A DNA stretch of 64,000 bases from Tsuneonella litorea. Its GTDB lineage: Bacteria; Pseudomonadota; Alphaproteobacteria; Sphingomonadales; Sphingomonadaceae. The stretch lies in the NCBI RefSeq assembly GCF_025154015.1, contig NZ_JAOAMV010000003.1, forward strand, positions 248,001 to 312,000, read 5' to 3'. The stretch's first letter is position 1. Each line of letters starts with the position of its first letter. The notes beneath the pieces are model-generated. The model had not been told where the DNA came from. It made no database searches and worked only from the letters and a program-made list of their open reading frames with translations. This document shows positions 26,667-35,131 of this stretch, one piece after another. A program made the position numbers and the translations under genes.

Positions 26667-27926
26667 CTACCTTCGCAGGGCGAACAGGCGACGATATGTG
26701 AGGCAGCGCCACAGCCATTCGAGGGGGCCGAAGCGGTAGCGTCTCAGCCAGGGCTTGGACCACAGCAGCATGAGGATGCAGCCCGCGATCGCGATAAGAT
26801 AGAGCTGCTCGCGCGAGAGGACCCCGAACAGGCCGAGCGCCCAGCCCTGGAAGACCAGCAGCATGACCAGCGATGTGCCGACGTAGTTGGTGAACGCGGC
26901 CCGGCCCGCGGCGATCACGCGGCTCGAGAACCAGCCGGCAGGGTTGCTGCCCGACAGGCCCAGCAGCGCCGCGAGGCCGAGGATCATCGGCAGGCGGGTC
27001 AGCCCCATCGGGCCGAGCTGGGCGAGCAGCGTGCCGGTGTAGGTGAACCCGCCGAAATAGACCCACAAGCCCAGCGGAAGCGTGAGCAGGATGCCGACGA
27101 AGACCCCTGCCCATCCCCACAGCGCCTGCGTCCGGCGATCGAGCCGGCCGTCGAACAAGCCCATCCGGTACAGCGCCATGCCGATCAGCATCAGGGGCAA
27201 CGCCTCGCTCGCGTAGTAGACGAACTGGTCGACCCACTCCCAGCGGTGGACCGTGGCGACGTGCACGACATGGTCCAGCCAGGTGCCGTTCTTCGCGATT
27301 GCCGCCTCGCGCAGGGCATCGGCGCGATCGCTCGCGATCAATGCCTCGGTCGCCTCGGCAACGCCCGCGTATTCGGGCAGCTGCCCGCGCACGGTTTCGT
27401 TGGCCGCCCACAGCGGCGCGATCTGGACCGTGTTCCACACCACTCCGGCGAGATATGCGACCAGCCCGGCGGCGAGTTGCTGGGGCCATGACCAGTTCAC
27501 CGCCACGAGCGCGATCGCCCCGCACAGCGCGTAGAGCGTCAGGATGTCCCCGCGCCACAACAGGTAATAGTGCAGCAACCCGAACACGAGCAGCCAGAAC
27601 AATCGCAGCAGAGCAAGCGCGACCCACCCGCCCTTGGCGCGCGCACGGTCGGTGAAAAGGACCAGTCCCGCCCCGAAGAGGAGCGTGAACAGGCCCCGCA
27701 TCTTGCCGTCGATCAGGACGAACTGGGCGACCCACAGGCCATCCGCCAGCCCGTCGTGCGGGCTCAGGAAGCCCCCCGGCCACGCGTAGGCGGAATAGGG
27801 CTGGCCCATGCCGATGATGTTGGCGAACAGGATCCCCATCACGGCGATGCCCCGCGTGTAGTCGAGGCTCATCAGCCGGTCGCTGCCGATCACCGGCACC
27901 GCCGCGCCGGCGCCGGGCCTCGCCAT
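26667..27926 (-). CDS. DUF418 family inner-membrane protein
   Basis: A 419-residue polytopic membrane protein with about nine to ten helices. Family features include RLMSLDYTRGIAVMGILFANIIGM near the start, KMRGLFTLLFGAGLVLF, and the C-terminal AAFTNYVGTSLVMLLVFQG with FGPLEWLWRCLTY, the hallmark of DUF418 (YeiB-like). The family is related to acyltransferase-3 and heparan-alpha-glucosaminide acetyltransferase-like membrane proteins; the reaction is unknown. The ATG at 27926 is used; the frame start at 27968 overlaps the stop region of the upstream gene. Upstream neighbour is the Sel1-SPOR gene on the same strand. Confidence 0.88.
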   Translation of the reverse strand: MARPGAGAAVPVIGSDRLMSLDYTRGIAVMGILFANIIGMGQPYSAYAWPGGFLSPHDGLADGLWVAQFVLIDGKMRGLFTLLFGAGLVLFTDRARAKGGWVALALLRLFWLLVFGLLHYYLLWRGDILTLYALCGAIALVAVNWSWPQQLAAGLVAYLAGVVWNTVQIAPLWAANETVRGQLPEYAGVAEATEALIASDRADALREAAIAKNGTWLDHVVHVATVHRWEWVDQFVYYASEALPLMLIGMALYRMGLFDGRLDRRTQALWGWAGVFVGILLTLPLGLWVYFGGFTYTGTLLAQLGPMGLTRLPMILGLAALLGLSGSNPAGWFSSRVIAAGRAAFTNYVGTSLVMLLVFQGWALGLFGVLSREQLYLIAIAGCILMLLWSKPWLRRYRFGPLEWLWRCLTYRRLFALRR

Positions 27927-27971
27927 TACAACGGTGGAATGCTTGCTCGTGGGGTGCCCGCCGCCCACGAT

Positions 27972-29117
27972 TCAGCGGGTCACGATGCAGGCGTGGCCGC
28001 CCGCCTTTAGGGCCGCGCAGGCCGAGTGCGCCGCCGACCGGTCGGGCCAACCGGCCGCGAGCAGCCGGGTCAGCCTGCCCGAGGGATCGATCAGCTTCAC
28101 CTTGCCCGCAAGTGCAGCGCTGCCGGCGACCTGGGCCCATGCCCGGTCGGCGTTCGATTTGACGGAAAACGCGCCCAGCTGCAGTTTCCACGGGCCATCC
28201 GCCGCGGTGGAGGCGGAATGTCGGCCCGGCCGGGTCTCCTTACCGGCTTCATTGTCCGGCGCGGCATTGGTCGCGTCACGCCGCGCAAAGTCCGCACCTG
28301 CGTCTCGCGGGCTGTCCGTGCCGGTCGCGCGCAGGGCCTCGGCGACCGCGGCCTCGGCTGCGCCAATCGACGGCGGGAGGGCAACCCGCGCCACGGGTTG
28401 CGGGACGCGCGGACCGCGAAACGGGGCGGCCGGAGCAGTCGTTCCCGCGCCGCTCGCGGGCCGCGCCAGAGCAGGAAATGCCGGAGCGCCATCCGACAGG
28501 TCGGCGGATGCCATCTGCGTGGCGCGGCGCGCGTCAGCCTCGCCCCGCAAGGTCGAGGCCAGTTCCTGCGCCTCCTGACGCTGGGCGAGCGGGACGAAGT
28601 CGTCCATCTGCCCGATAGCCGTGGCGGCCTGCGGCAACCCGGCGGCGTTGGCGAGGGTCAGCAGCGCGTACGCGCGGACCCAGTCCTTGGGCACGAGGTC
28701 GCCATTGAAATGGGCGATGCCGAGCAGGTACTGCGCGCGCGGATCGCCGCGTTCGGCCGCAGCGGTGACATACGGCATCGCCTGCTGGCGGCGCCCGTCC
28801 TGAAACAGCAGCAAGCCGTAATTGTCCGCCGCCTTGAGATGGCCGCTCGCCGCTGCGCGCGCATAGAAGTCTTCGGCCTGCCGCAGGTCTTCGGCAACCC
28901 CGCGGCCCAACCGGTATGCCTGCGCGAGGTTGAACAGCGCGTCGGGATCGCCCCTGGCCGCCGGGCCGCGCCATTCGGCGACCGCTCTGGCATAGTCGCC
29001 CGCGCTCCAGGCATCGACCCCGGCCTTGACGTCGGCGTGCGCGGGGCCGGACAGCGCGAGCGCGGCGATGCCGGCCAACCCGGTCGCGCGTGCCACAGCC
29101 GGCTTCCAACGGTGCAT
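27972..29117 (-). CDS. Sel1/TPR-repeat protein with C-terminal SPOR domain
   Basis: A 381-residue exported protein. Signal peptide residues 1-28 (cleavage after AHA), then Sel1-like repeats at about 30-190 (AVAEWRGPAARGDPDALFNLAQAYRLGRG is repeat 1), an alanine/proline-rich linker (200-300), and a SPOR domain at about 300-381 beginning PWKLQLGAFSVKSNADRAW. SPOR domains bind denuded glycan strands at the division septum, so a periplasmic or outer-membrane role at the septum is likely. The start at 29117 is chosen for the signal peptide. It is divergent from the parA-like gene with 230 bases between. Confidence 0.87.
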   Translation of the reverse strand: MHRWKPAVARATGLAGIAALALSGPAHADVKAGVDAWSAGDYARAVAEWRGPAARGDPDALFNLAQAYRLGRGVAEDLRQAEDFYARAAASGHLKAADNYGLLLFQDGRRQQAMPYVTAAAERGDPRAQYLLGIAHFNGDLVPKDWVRAYALLTLANAAGLPQAATAIGQMDDFVPLAQRQEAQELASTLRGEADARRATQMASADLSDGAPAFPALARPASGAGTTAPAAPFRGPRVPQPVARVALPPSIGAAEAAVAEALRATGTDSPRDAGADFARRDATNAAPDNEAGKETRPGRHSASTAADGPWKLQLGAFSVKSNADRAWAQVAGSAALAGKVKLIDPSGRLTRLLAAGWPDRSAAHSACAALKAGGHACIVTR

Positions 29118-29253
29118 CGCGTCCTCAATCCCACGTTCCGCGCACCCCTGTCGCGGGTGCCGAGCAAACTGACATAGTGAACGGCCCGTTAGCAAAGGGT
29201 TTCTTTTTGCGCGCCTTTCGGGTTCGCCGAACGCCACCGGGACCTTCGAATCT

Positions 29254-29268
29254 TTAACCCAATATTAG
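29254..29268 (+). promoter_or_regulatory. Candidate CtrA-binding site upstream of the ParA-like gene
   Basis: TTAA (29254-29257), seven bases, TTAG (29265-29268): one mismatch from the CtrA consensus TTAA-N7-TTAA. It lies in the divergent region between the Sel1-SPOR gene and the ParA-like gene and could serve either. CtrA control would fit the septal/polar theme of these genes, but the site is short and may be chance. Confidence 0.35.
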
Positions 29269-29347
29269 GGCAATGCTGCGATCTCGTCTCGGCGCGGAGT
29301 GCATGGGTGCACTTTTTTCCGCGATGGGATTTAACGGGGGATCAGCC

Positions 29348-30070
29348 TTGCGGGTATTGGCATTGGCTTCGCAGAAGGGCGGTTCGGGAAAGACCACCCT
29401 GTCCGGGCACCTCGCGGTGCAGGCGCAACGCGCCGGTGCGGGTCCGGTCGTCCTGATCGACATCGACCCACAAGGGTCGCTCGCCGACTGGTGGAACGAG
29501 CGGGAGGCCGAGTACCCGGCGTTCGCCCAGACCACCGTCGCGCGGCTTGCCAGCGACCTTCAAGTCCTGCGGCAGCAGGGCTTCAAGCTCGCCGTCATCG
29601 ACACGCCGCCGGCGATCACCATGGCGATCCAGTCGGTCATCGGCGTGGCGGAACTGATCGTGGTTCCCACCCGTCCGTCGCCGCACGACCTGCGGGCCGT
29701 GGGCGCCACGGTCGACCTTTGCGAGCGGGCTGGAAAGCCGCTGATCTTCGTCGTGAATGCGGCCACTCCAAAGGCCAAGATCACTTCGGAAGCGGCGGTC
29801 GCGCTGAGCCAGCACGGAACCGTCGCCCCGATCACGCTTCACCACCGCACCGACTTCGCCGCCTCGATGATCGACGGCCGCACGGTCATGGAAGTCGATC
29901 CCGAAGGCCGCTCGGCCGCCGAGATGGCCGCGTTGTGGAACTACATTTCCGACCGGCTCGAGAAGAACTTCCGCCGCACCGTGTTCGCCGCACCGAACGC
30001 GATGCATCAGCAGGCGCCGGGAGCCGCTTATCGTCCGCAGGGCGGCTTCGGTCGCCGCGTGGCCCAGTAA
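29348..30070 (+). CDS. Orphan ParA/MinD-family ATPase
   Basis: A 240-residue deviant Walker ATPase. Walker A' is KGGSGKTT (residues about 10-17, SQKGGSGKTTLSGHLA), A'-partner DIDPQGS, Walker B-like VIDTPP. There is no ParB gene nearby and the window is not near an origin, so this is not the chromosome-partition pair; orphan ParAs position other cargos. I favour the TTG at 29348 because GGGGGA precedes it and homologues begin at RVLALASQKGG; an ATG at 29324 would add eight residues without a ribosome site. It forms a same-strand cluster with a putative DNA-binding partner and a SPOR lipoprotein. Confidence 0.85.
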   Translation: MRVLALASQKGGSGKTTLSGHLAVQAQRAGAGPVVLIDIDPQGSLADWWNEREAEYPAFAQTTVARLASDLQVLRQQGFKLAVIDTPPAITMAIQSVIGVAELIVVPTRPSPHDLRAVGATVDLCERAGKPLIFVVNAATPKAKITSEAAVALSQHGTVAPITLHHRTDFAASMIDGRTVMEVDPEGRSAAEMAALWNYISDRLEKNFRRTVFAAPNAMHQQAPGAAYRPQGGFGRRVAQ

Positions 30071-30097
30071 GCGCCAGGGCGGAAAGGCCGAACCATC

Positions 30098-30634
30098 ATG
30101 GCCGAAGCTTCCTTCGCCTCGCTGAGCCCTTCGCTCCTCGCCCGCAAGGGCGGCGCCAAGCCGGCCATGCGGCCGCAGCACGCGGCACTGGCGGCGATGG
30201 CTGCATCCGGCCCCCAACCCGACCCCGAAAAGCTCGAGGATCTCGGCTGGAACGACATGGGCGAGAACGACGACCAGCCCGCAACGGCCGAGGTCGTCTC
30301 GTTGAGCCCGGCGGGCCGCGCTGCCGAATCAGTCGCCCAGGGCGAACCGGCCGGCGAACCCGAGGTCCTGCGCCAGCGCGATGCCTTTGCCGATCGGATC
30401 GCGAGCCGCCAGCAACCGGCCGCCCAGGCCGCAGCGCCCCGGCAAAGGCCGGTCCGCGGCGGCAATCGTGCGGCATTTACTCTGCGGCTCGACACCGACC
30501 GCCACCTCAAACTGCGCCTGGCCTGCACCGTGCGCGACTGCAGCGCGCAGGCGCTGGTGACCGAGGCGCTCGACGCCTTGCTGGGCGAGATGCCCGAACT
30601 CGAAGCGCTCGCCGCGCAGGTCAAGCGGCGCTGA
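30098..30634 (+). CDS. Hypothetical protein with ribbon-helix-helix-like C-terminus
   Basis: A 178-residue protein. Residues 1-120 are low-complexity (alanine, proline, glutamate) and probably disordered. The last 55 residues (AAFTLRLDTDRHLKLRLAC onward, then SAQALVTEALDALL) look like a strand followed by two helices, the pattern of ribbon-helix-helix DNA-binding proteins such as ParG. Being 27 bases after the orphan ParA gene, it is a good candidate for its partner, taking the place of ParB; in ParG the disordered N-terminus stimulates the ATPase. This is inference from shape and position; I do not recognise the family. Confidence 0.65.
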   Translation: MAEASFASLSPSLLARKGGAKPAMRPQHAALAAMAASGPQPDPEKLEDLGWNDMGENDDQPATAEVVSLSPAGRAAESVAQGEPAGEPEVLRQRDAFADRIASRQQPAAQAAAPRQRPVRGGNRAAFTLRLDTDRHLKLRLACTVRDCSAQALVTEALDALLGEMPELEALAAQVKRR

Positions 30635-30656
30635 ACAACCGGATCGACAGGGGGAA

Positions 30657-32036
30657 ATGACCATGAGCCGCTCCGCCAGGACCCACCGTATGCTGACGCT
30701 GGCTGCGGGCACCGCGCTCGCGTCGGCGATGCTCGGAGGCTGCACGACGCAGTCCGCACCGCGTGCCGACATTTCCGCCAGCCGCGCCGATGTCGCGCTC
30801 AAGAAGGGCAACGTGGCCGATGCCGTGGCACACGCCGAGGCGGCCGTTCTTGCCGACCCGCGCAATGCGTCATACCGCACCACGCTTGGGGCGGCATACA
30901 TGGAGGCGGGCCGCTTCCTGTCGGCGCGGACCAGCTTCGACGACGCCATGGCGCTCGGCGACGAGAGCCCGCGCACAGCCCTGGGCTTTGCCCTGGCCGC
31001 GATAGCGACCGGGGACCGCGGCTCGGCGATCGAGGTGCTCGATGACTGGCAGGACGACATTCCGGCCGGCGACCTCGGCCTCGCCTTCGCCCTCGCGGGA
31101 GATACCGCGCGCGGCGTGCAGATCCTCTCGAACGCGGTGCGGGGCGGCGACAATACGCCCAAGACCCGCCAGAACCTCGCCTATGCCCTCGCGCTGAACG
31201 GCAACTGGGCCGGCGCGCGGATCATGGCCGCTCAGGACGTCCCGGCCGACCAGCTCGACGCCCGGATCTCCCAATGGGCCGCGATGGCCCAACCCGAGGA
31301 AACGCAGGCGCGCGTAGCGTCGCTGCTCGGCACGCGCGCCGTGGCCGACGGCGGGCAGCCGGCGCAGCTGGCGCTGGCCAACACGCCGTCGCACCAGCAA
31401 CTGGTTGCCGAGGCGGCCGCGCTCGCGGTGCCCGCGCCGGTGGAAACCAGGCCTGTTGCCGTCGCGAACGCTGTCGGCGAGCTTCCGCCGCTGCCCATCG
31501 ACGATCCCGCCCCCGTCGGGTCTGCACCCGCAATCGCCGCGGCAGCGGTGCGCGCCGATGAGGCGCATGATTTCGAGGACGCCTTCGTACCCGCCGCGCC
31601 CACTGCGGCAACGCCGGCCCGGATGATGGCCGCCGCGGTCGAGTTCGTCTCGAAACCGGTGGTTCAGAGCACCGCGCCGCGCGCCGCCAAGGCAAGGCCG
31701 GTTGCGGGCCGATCCGCCAGCTCCGACGCCCACGCCCTTGCGGCGGGGAACCACCTGGTCCAGCTCGGCTCGTTCTCGTCCGAAGCGGCCGCTGAGCGCG
31801 CATGGGGAATCTATGCCAAGCGGTTTCCCCAGCTGTCCGAGCTCGAAATGGTGATCACCAAGGCCGTCGTTCGCGGAAAGACCTACTACCGGGTTTCGGC
31901 AGGCGGGCTTGCCCGCGCCGAGGCGGGCTCTTTCTGCTCCAGCGCCAGGCGCCAGGGCCAGGGCTGCTACGCCTGGGCCGAAGGCACCCCGATGCCCGGT
32001 GCGGTCGACGCCGGTGTGCGCATGGCCCGCCGCTAA
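30657..32036 (+). CDS. TPR-repeat lipoprotein with C-terminal SPOR domain
   Basis: A 459-residue lipoprotein. The lipobox is LGGC with C29 as the lipidated residue. TPR-like repeats run from about 40 to 230 (ADVALKKGNVADAVAHAEAAV onward), a long alanine/proline-rich linker follows, and a SPOR domain at about 370-445 begins HLVQLGSFSSEAAAERAWG. Likely anchored in the outer membrane with the SPOR domain reaching septal peptidoglycan. Two ATGs (30657 and 30663) are possible; AGGGGGA upstream suits the second slightly better. It is the third gene of the ParA cluster and resembles the Sel1-SPOR protein across the divergent promoter. Confidence 0.87.
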   Translation: MTMSRSARTHRMLTLAAGTALASAMLGGCTTQSAPRADISASRADVALKKGNVADAVAHAEAAVLADPRNASYRTTLGAAYMEAGRFLSARTSFDDAMALGDESPRTALGFALAAIATGDRGSAIEVLDDWQDDIPAGDLGLAFALAGDTARGVQILSNAVRGGDNTPKTRQNLAYALALNGNWAGARIMAAQDVPADQLDARISQWAAMAQPEETQARVASLLGTRAVADGGQPAQLALANTPSHQQLVAEAAALAVPAPVETRPVAVANAVGELPPLPIDDPAPVGSAPAIAAAAVRADEAHDFEDAFVPAAPTAATPARMMAAAVEFVSKPVVQSTAPRAAKARPVAGRSASSDAHALAAGNHLVQLGSFSSEAAAERAWGIYAKRFPQLSELEMVITKAVVRGKTYYRVSAGGLARAEAGSFCSSARRQGQGCYAWAEGTPMPGAVDAGVRMARR

Positions 32037-32061
32037 CCTTTTTTCACGAGCCATCGAGGAA

Positions 32062-32092
32062 GGCCTCTCCCGCACGCGGGAGGGGCCTTTTT
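32062..32092 (+). terminator. Intrinsic terminator of the ParA cluster
   Basis: A 12-bp stem (32062-32073 with 32076-32087, one mismatch) with a 2-base loop as drawn, followed by five T (32088-32092), 25 bases after the lipoprotein stop. Confidence 0.85.
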
Positions 32093-32241
32093 CGCATCAG
32101 CGATAGAGTATGCCGGGCGCTACCGCAAAACTTCGGCGGGATCGGACAACGGGACAACAGACGCCATTGCAAGGCCCTCCTCCCTGCACGCGCAACCCGC
32201 CCGCCGTGTCTACTCCGATTGTGCTTCCTGAAAAGGGCGAT

Positions 32242-32730
32242 TCAAAGCATAGCGCCCGCGATCGACGAAAGCGCGACGGCGGGGAGCACGCCGACGGCGG
32301 TCGCCAGGACATAGCGCCGCGCACCGACCGCGGCGAGCGCGCAAGCGGCCGTCACCGCAAGGTGCGGAAGACCCGCGAGGCGCAAGGCCACGAGCGGCAG
32401 TATGCCGCCGCGCTGCGCCCATCCGTCGAGCTTGGCGAGGTGGTGGCCGTACCTGGTCCGTAAGGCAGTGCGCGACCCGCGTTCGAGCACTCCGTAGAGG
32501 ACGAGCGAACCGATCACCGCCCCCAGGCCCACCGCCAGGATTCCCAGCGCGCCCCCGAGGAGCGCGCCCGAGGAGAAGGAGATAGGCAGCAAGGTACCGG
32601 GCACGCCCGAGGCATAGACCGATGCGGCGAGCGCAAAGAAGCCCAGCGCGACCCAGACTTCACCGAACGGCGCAGCGAGCATCGCCTGAATCGAATCCAG
32701 CGGCAGCCAGTCCACGATCGCGCTTCCCAT
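32242..32730 (-). CDS. VTT-domain (TVP38/DedA-like) membrane protein
   Basis: A 162-residue membrane protein of the VTT/SNARE-associated group. Predicted helices and the family block ASGVPGTLLPISFSSGALLG followed by GAVIGSLVLYGVLERGSR, then GILPLVALRLAGLPHLAVTAACALA, match TVP38/TMEM64 proteins, which in other bacteria act as lipid scramblase or flippase-like proteins (family knowledge). It is shorter than typical (about 220 residues), lacking the first helix. I use the ATG at 32730; the frame extends to 32877 but overlaps the upstream gene. It lies 46 bases after the pyrimidine gene pair, in the place where plsY sits in some relatives. Confidence 0.78.
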   Translation of the reverse strand: MGSAIVDWLPLDSIQAMLAAPFGEVWVALGFFALAASVYASGVPGTLLPISFSSGALLGGALGILAVGLGAVIGSLVLYGVLERGSRTALRTRYGHHLAKLDGWAQRGGILPLVALRLAGLPHLAVTAACALAAVGARRYVLATAVGVLPAVALSSIAGAML

Positions 32731-32776
32731 GCACACGTATCGCGCGAACGGCGCCGGGGTTCCCCGCGAGCAGGTT

Positions 32777-33994
32777 CTAGAGAGCCAGACCGCCCTTGAA
32801 GAGCGCCGTGACGCGGCCTTGCGTCGGCTGCCGGTCGAACGGCGTATTGCCCGCGCTCGCCTCCATCCGGGTCGCATCGACGATCCACGGGCGGTCCGGA
32901 TCGATCAGCGCGATGTCCGCTTCGGCGCCCTCGGCAAGGACGCCGGCGTTCACCCCCAGCAGGCCCGCCGGATTGCGCGCCAGAAGGTCGAACGCGCGCG
33001 GCGTGTCGATCAGCCCGTCGCGCACCAGCGTCAGCGTCATCGCGAGCAGTGTCTCGGCCCCGGCCATTCCGGGCGCGGCATCGGCGAACGGCAGCCGCTT
33101 GTCTTCCGGGCCGCGCGGATCGTGGCCGCTGGCGATCACGTCGATCGTCCCGTCCGCGATCGCCTCGCGCACGGCCTGGCGGTCGTCCTCGCTGCGTAAC
33201 GGGGGCGACAGGCGCGCGAAGGTGCGAAAATCCATCGTCGCGAGATCCGAGAGCATGAAGTGCGCCGGGGTAACCCCCGCGGTCACGCGCGCGCCTCGCG
33301 CCTTGGCCGCCCGCACAAGGTCGAGCGCGGCGCGGGTGGTGACCTGGCGCAAGTGGAGCCGGGCGCCGCTCATTTCGGCCAGCGCAATGTCGCGCGCGGC
33401 GGCAAGCGCCTCCGCTTCGGCCGGCGCGCTCGGCAGGCCAAGGCGGGTGGCCATTTCTCCGGCGGTCGCAACCGCGCTGCCGACGAGACCGGCATCCTCG
33501 GGGTGGCTGACGACCACGAGGTCGAGCATCGCGGCGTACTGCATCAGGCGCAGCATCACGCCGGAATCGGCGATCCAGCGCCGCCCGGTCGCGATCCCGC
33601 GCGCACCGGCGTCCTTCATCAGCGCGATCTCGGAGAGTTGCTCTCCGCCGAGGCCGACCGTCGCGGCGGCAAGCGGATGCAGCCACAGGTCGGGCTTGCC
33701 GCTTTTCGCGATGAAGTTGACCCGTGCCGGGTAATCGAGCGGCGGGTTCTGGTCGGGCATCAGCGCCGCTCGCGTGATTCCGCCGAAGCGGAAAGCAGGC
33801 TTGTCGACGGCAAAGACCCCCAGGTCGACAAGCCCCGGCGCGACCAGCTGGCCCTTCGCCTCGACGATCTCGTCGCCGTCGCGCGGCGCGTCGAACCCCG
33901 CGATCACGCCGCCCGCCAGCCGCACAGGGACGTCGCTGACGCCCCCCGGGGTGACGACCTTGCCGCCGACGATGGTGACCGGCCCGGGGTTCAT
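32777..33994 (-). CDS. pyrX: Dihydroorotase-like protein lacking catalytic residues (PyrC'/PyrX)
   Basis: A 405-residue amidohydrolase-fold protein homologous to dihydroorotase. The zinc-binding HxH motif after GLVDL is absent (here [13 protein letters not shown]), the carboxylated-lysine region is altered ([13 protein letters not shown]), and the catalytic aspartate of the usual ATDHAPH is lost (IASGHDPRG). It therefore should not hydrolyse dihydroorotate. In Pseudomonas such a pseudo-dihydroorotase (PyrC') is required to assemble active aspartate carbamoyltransferase. Its ATG overlaps the pyrB stop (ATGA, 33991-33994), supporting a stoichiometric complex with PyrB. A true pyrC must lie elsewhere. 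Automatic annotation would call this pyrC. Confidence 0.87.
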   Translation of the reverse strand: MNPGPVTIVGGKVVTPGGVSDVPVRLAGGVIAGFDAPRDGDEIVEAKGQLVAPGLVDLGVFAVDKPAFRFGGITRAALMPDQNPPLDYPARVNFIAKSGKPDLWLHPLAAATVGLGGEQLSEIALMKDAGARGIATGRRWIADSGVMLRLMQYAAMLDLVVVSHPEDAGLVGSAVATAGEMATRLGLPSAPAEAEALAAARDIALAEMSGARLHLRQVTTRAALDLVRAAKARGARVTAGVTPAHFMLSDLATMDFRTFARLSPPLRSEDDRQAVREAIADGTIDVIASGHDPRGPEDKRLPFADAAPGMAGAETLLAMTLTLVRDGLIDTPRAFDLLARNPAGLLGVNAGVLAEGAEADIALIDPDRPWIVDATRMEASAGNTPFDRQPTQGRVTALFKGGLAL

Positions 33995-35016
33995 GCCTTT
34001 TCCCCCCAACCCTCGACCCCGCGCCGACGGCGGGTCAGCACATCGAGGCAGGCCATGCGGATCGCGACGCCCATTTCGACCTGTCGGGTTATGATCGACC
34101 GGTCGAGCATGTCGGCAACGTCGCTGTCGATCTCGACCCCGCGGTTCATCGGCCCCGGATGCATGACGATCGCGTCCGGCGCCGCCTTCGCCAGCCGCGC
34201 GGCGGTAAGCCCGTACAGGTGATGGTATTCGCGCGGGCTCGGCACGAACTGCCCGCTCATTCGCTCGGTCTGCAGGCGCAGCATCATCGCGACGTCAGCA
34301 CCCGCGAGCGCCTCGTCGAAATCAGTATAAGCGGCAGCGCCCATGGCCTCGACGTGGCTGGGCATGAGCGCGGGCGGCGAGCAGACCCGGACGCTGGCGC
34401 CCATGGCCTGGAGGCAAAGCACGTTCGAACGGGCGACCCGGCTGTGGAGGACGTCGCCGCAGATGGTCACCGTCAGGCCGGTGAAGTCCTCGGCCGCGTG
34501 GCCCCGTTCCCGCAGCGCATGGCGCAGGGCGAGTGCATCGAGCAGCGCCTGGGTCGGGTGCTCGTGCTGGCCGTCGCCCGCATTCAGAACCGGGCAATCG
34601 ACTTCGTCGGCGATCAGCGCAGTCGCCCCGCTCGACCCGTGACGGATGACGATCGCGTCGGGCCGCATGGCATTGAGCGTGATCGCGGTGTCGATCAGCG
34701 TCTCGCCTTTCTTCACCGAACTTTGCGCGGCGTGCATGTTGACGACGTCGGCACCCAGCCGCTTTCCCGCGATCTCGAAGCTGAGCAACGTGCGCGTCGA
34801 GTTCTCGAAAAAGGCGTTGATCACGGTCAGGCCGGCCAGCAGGTCGACGTGCTTGGCGGCCCGCCGGTTCATTTCGACCCACTGTTCGGCCTCGTCGAGC
34901 AGGAACAGGATCTCGTGCCGTTCGAGCTGGCCGATCGCCAGCAGGTCGCGATGTGGGAACGCACGCGAGCCCGTGGGATAGCGCCCGGCCGCTCCATGAT
35001 TTTCCGCCGATGTCAT
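33991..35016 (-). CDS. pyrB: Aspartate carbamoyltransferase catalytic subunit
   Basis: A 341-residue enzyme joining carbamoyl phosphate and aspartate in the first committed step of pyrimidine synthesis. Substrate motifs are [13 protein letters not shown] (carbamoyl phosphate), HGSSGAT and [13 protein letters not shown], and MHPGPMNRG near the C-terminus. The start is unsure: ATG at 35016 with AAGGG about ten bases upstream, or ATG at 35025; the frame itself runs to 35085. About 30 unconserved residues precede the core, as is common for class A enzymes with PyrC' partners. Coupled to pyrX by a 4-base overlap. Divergent from sppA (115 bases). Confidence 0.95.
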   Translation of the reverse strand: MTSAENHGAAGRYPTGSRAFPHRDLLAIGQLERHEILFLLDEAEQWVEMNRRAAKHVDLLAGLTVINAFFENSTRTLLSFEIAGKRLGADVVNMHAAQSSVKKGETLIDTAITLNAMRPDAIVIRHGSSGATALIADEVDCPVLNAGDGQHEHPTQALLDALALRHALRERGHAAEDFTGLTVTICGDVLHSRVARSNVLCLQAMGASVRVCSPPALMPSHVEAMGAAAYTDFDEALAGADVAMMLRLQTERMSGQFVPSPREYHHLYGLTAARLAKAAPDAIVMHPGPMNRGVEIDSDVADMLDRSIITRQVEMGVAIRMACLDVLTRRRRGVEGWGEKA

Positions 35017-35131
35017 TGAAGCCATGCCCTTGGTCGAACCCCGTATGCCGGTCAAGTGCAATCGGGTGGCATTGCAGCCCCGCAATCCCTAGATCGGCGG
35101 CGACGGAATCTTCGAGGGGATCACCCAACCA

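Noticed and set aside
29348-30070. Chromosome-partition parA near a replication origin
   Set aside because: No parB, parS-like sites, gidB/mnmG or DnaA boxes nearby; better called an orphan ParA.
32777-33994. Functional dihydroorotase pyrC
   Set aside because: The zinc HxH motif and the catalytic aspartate are both replaced.
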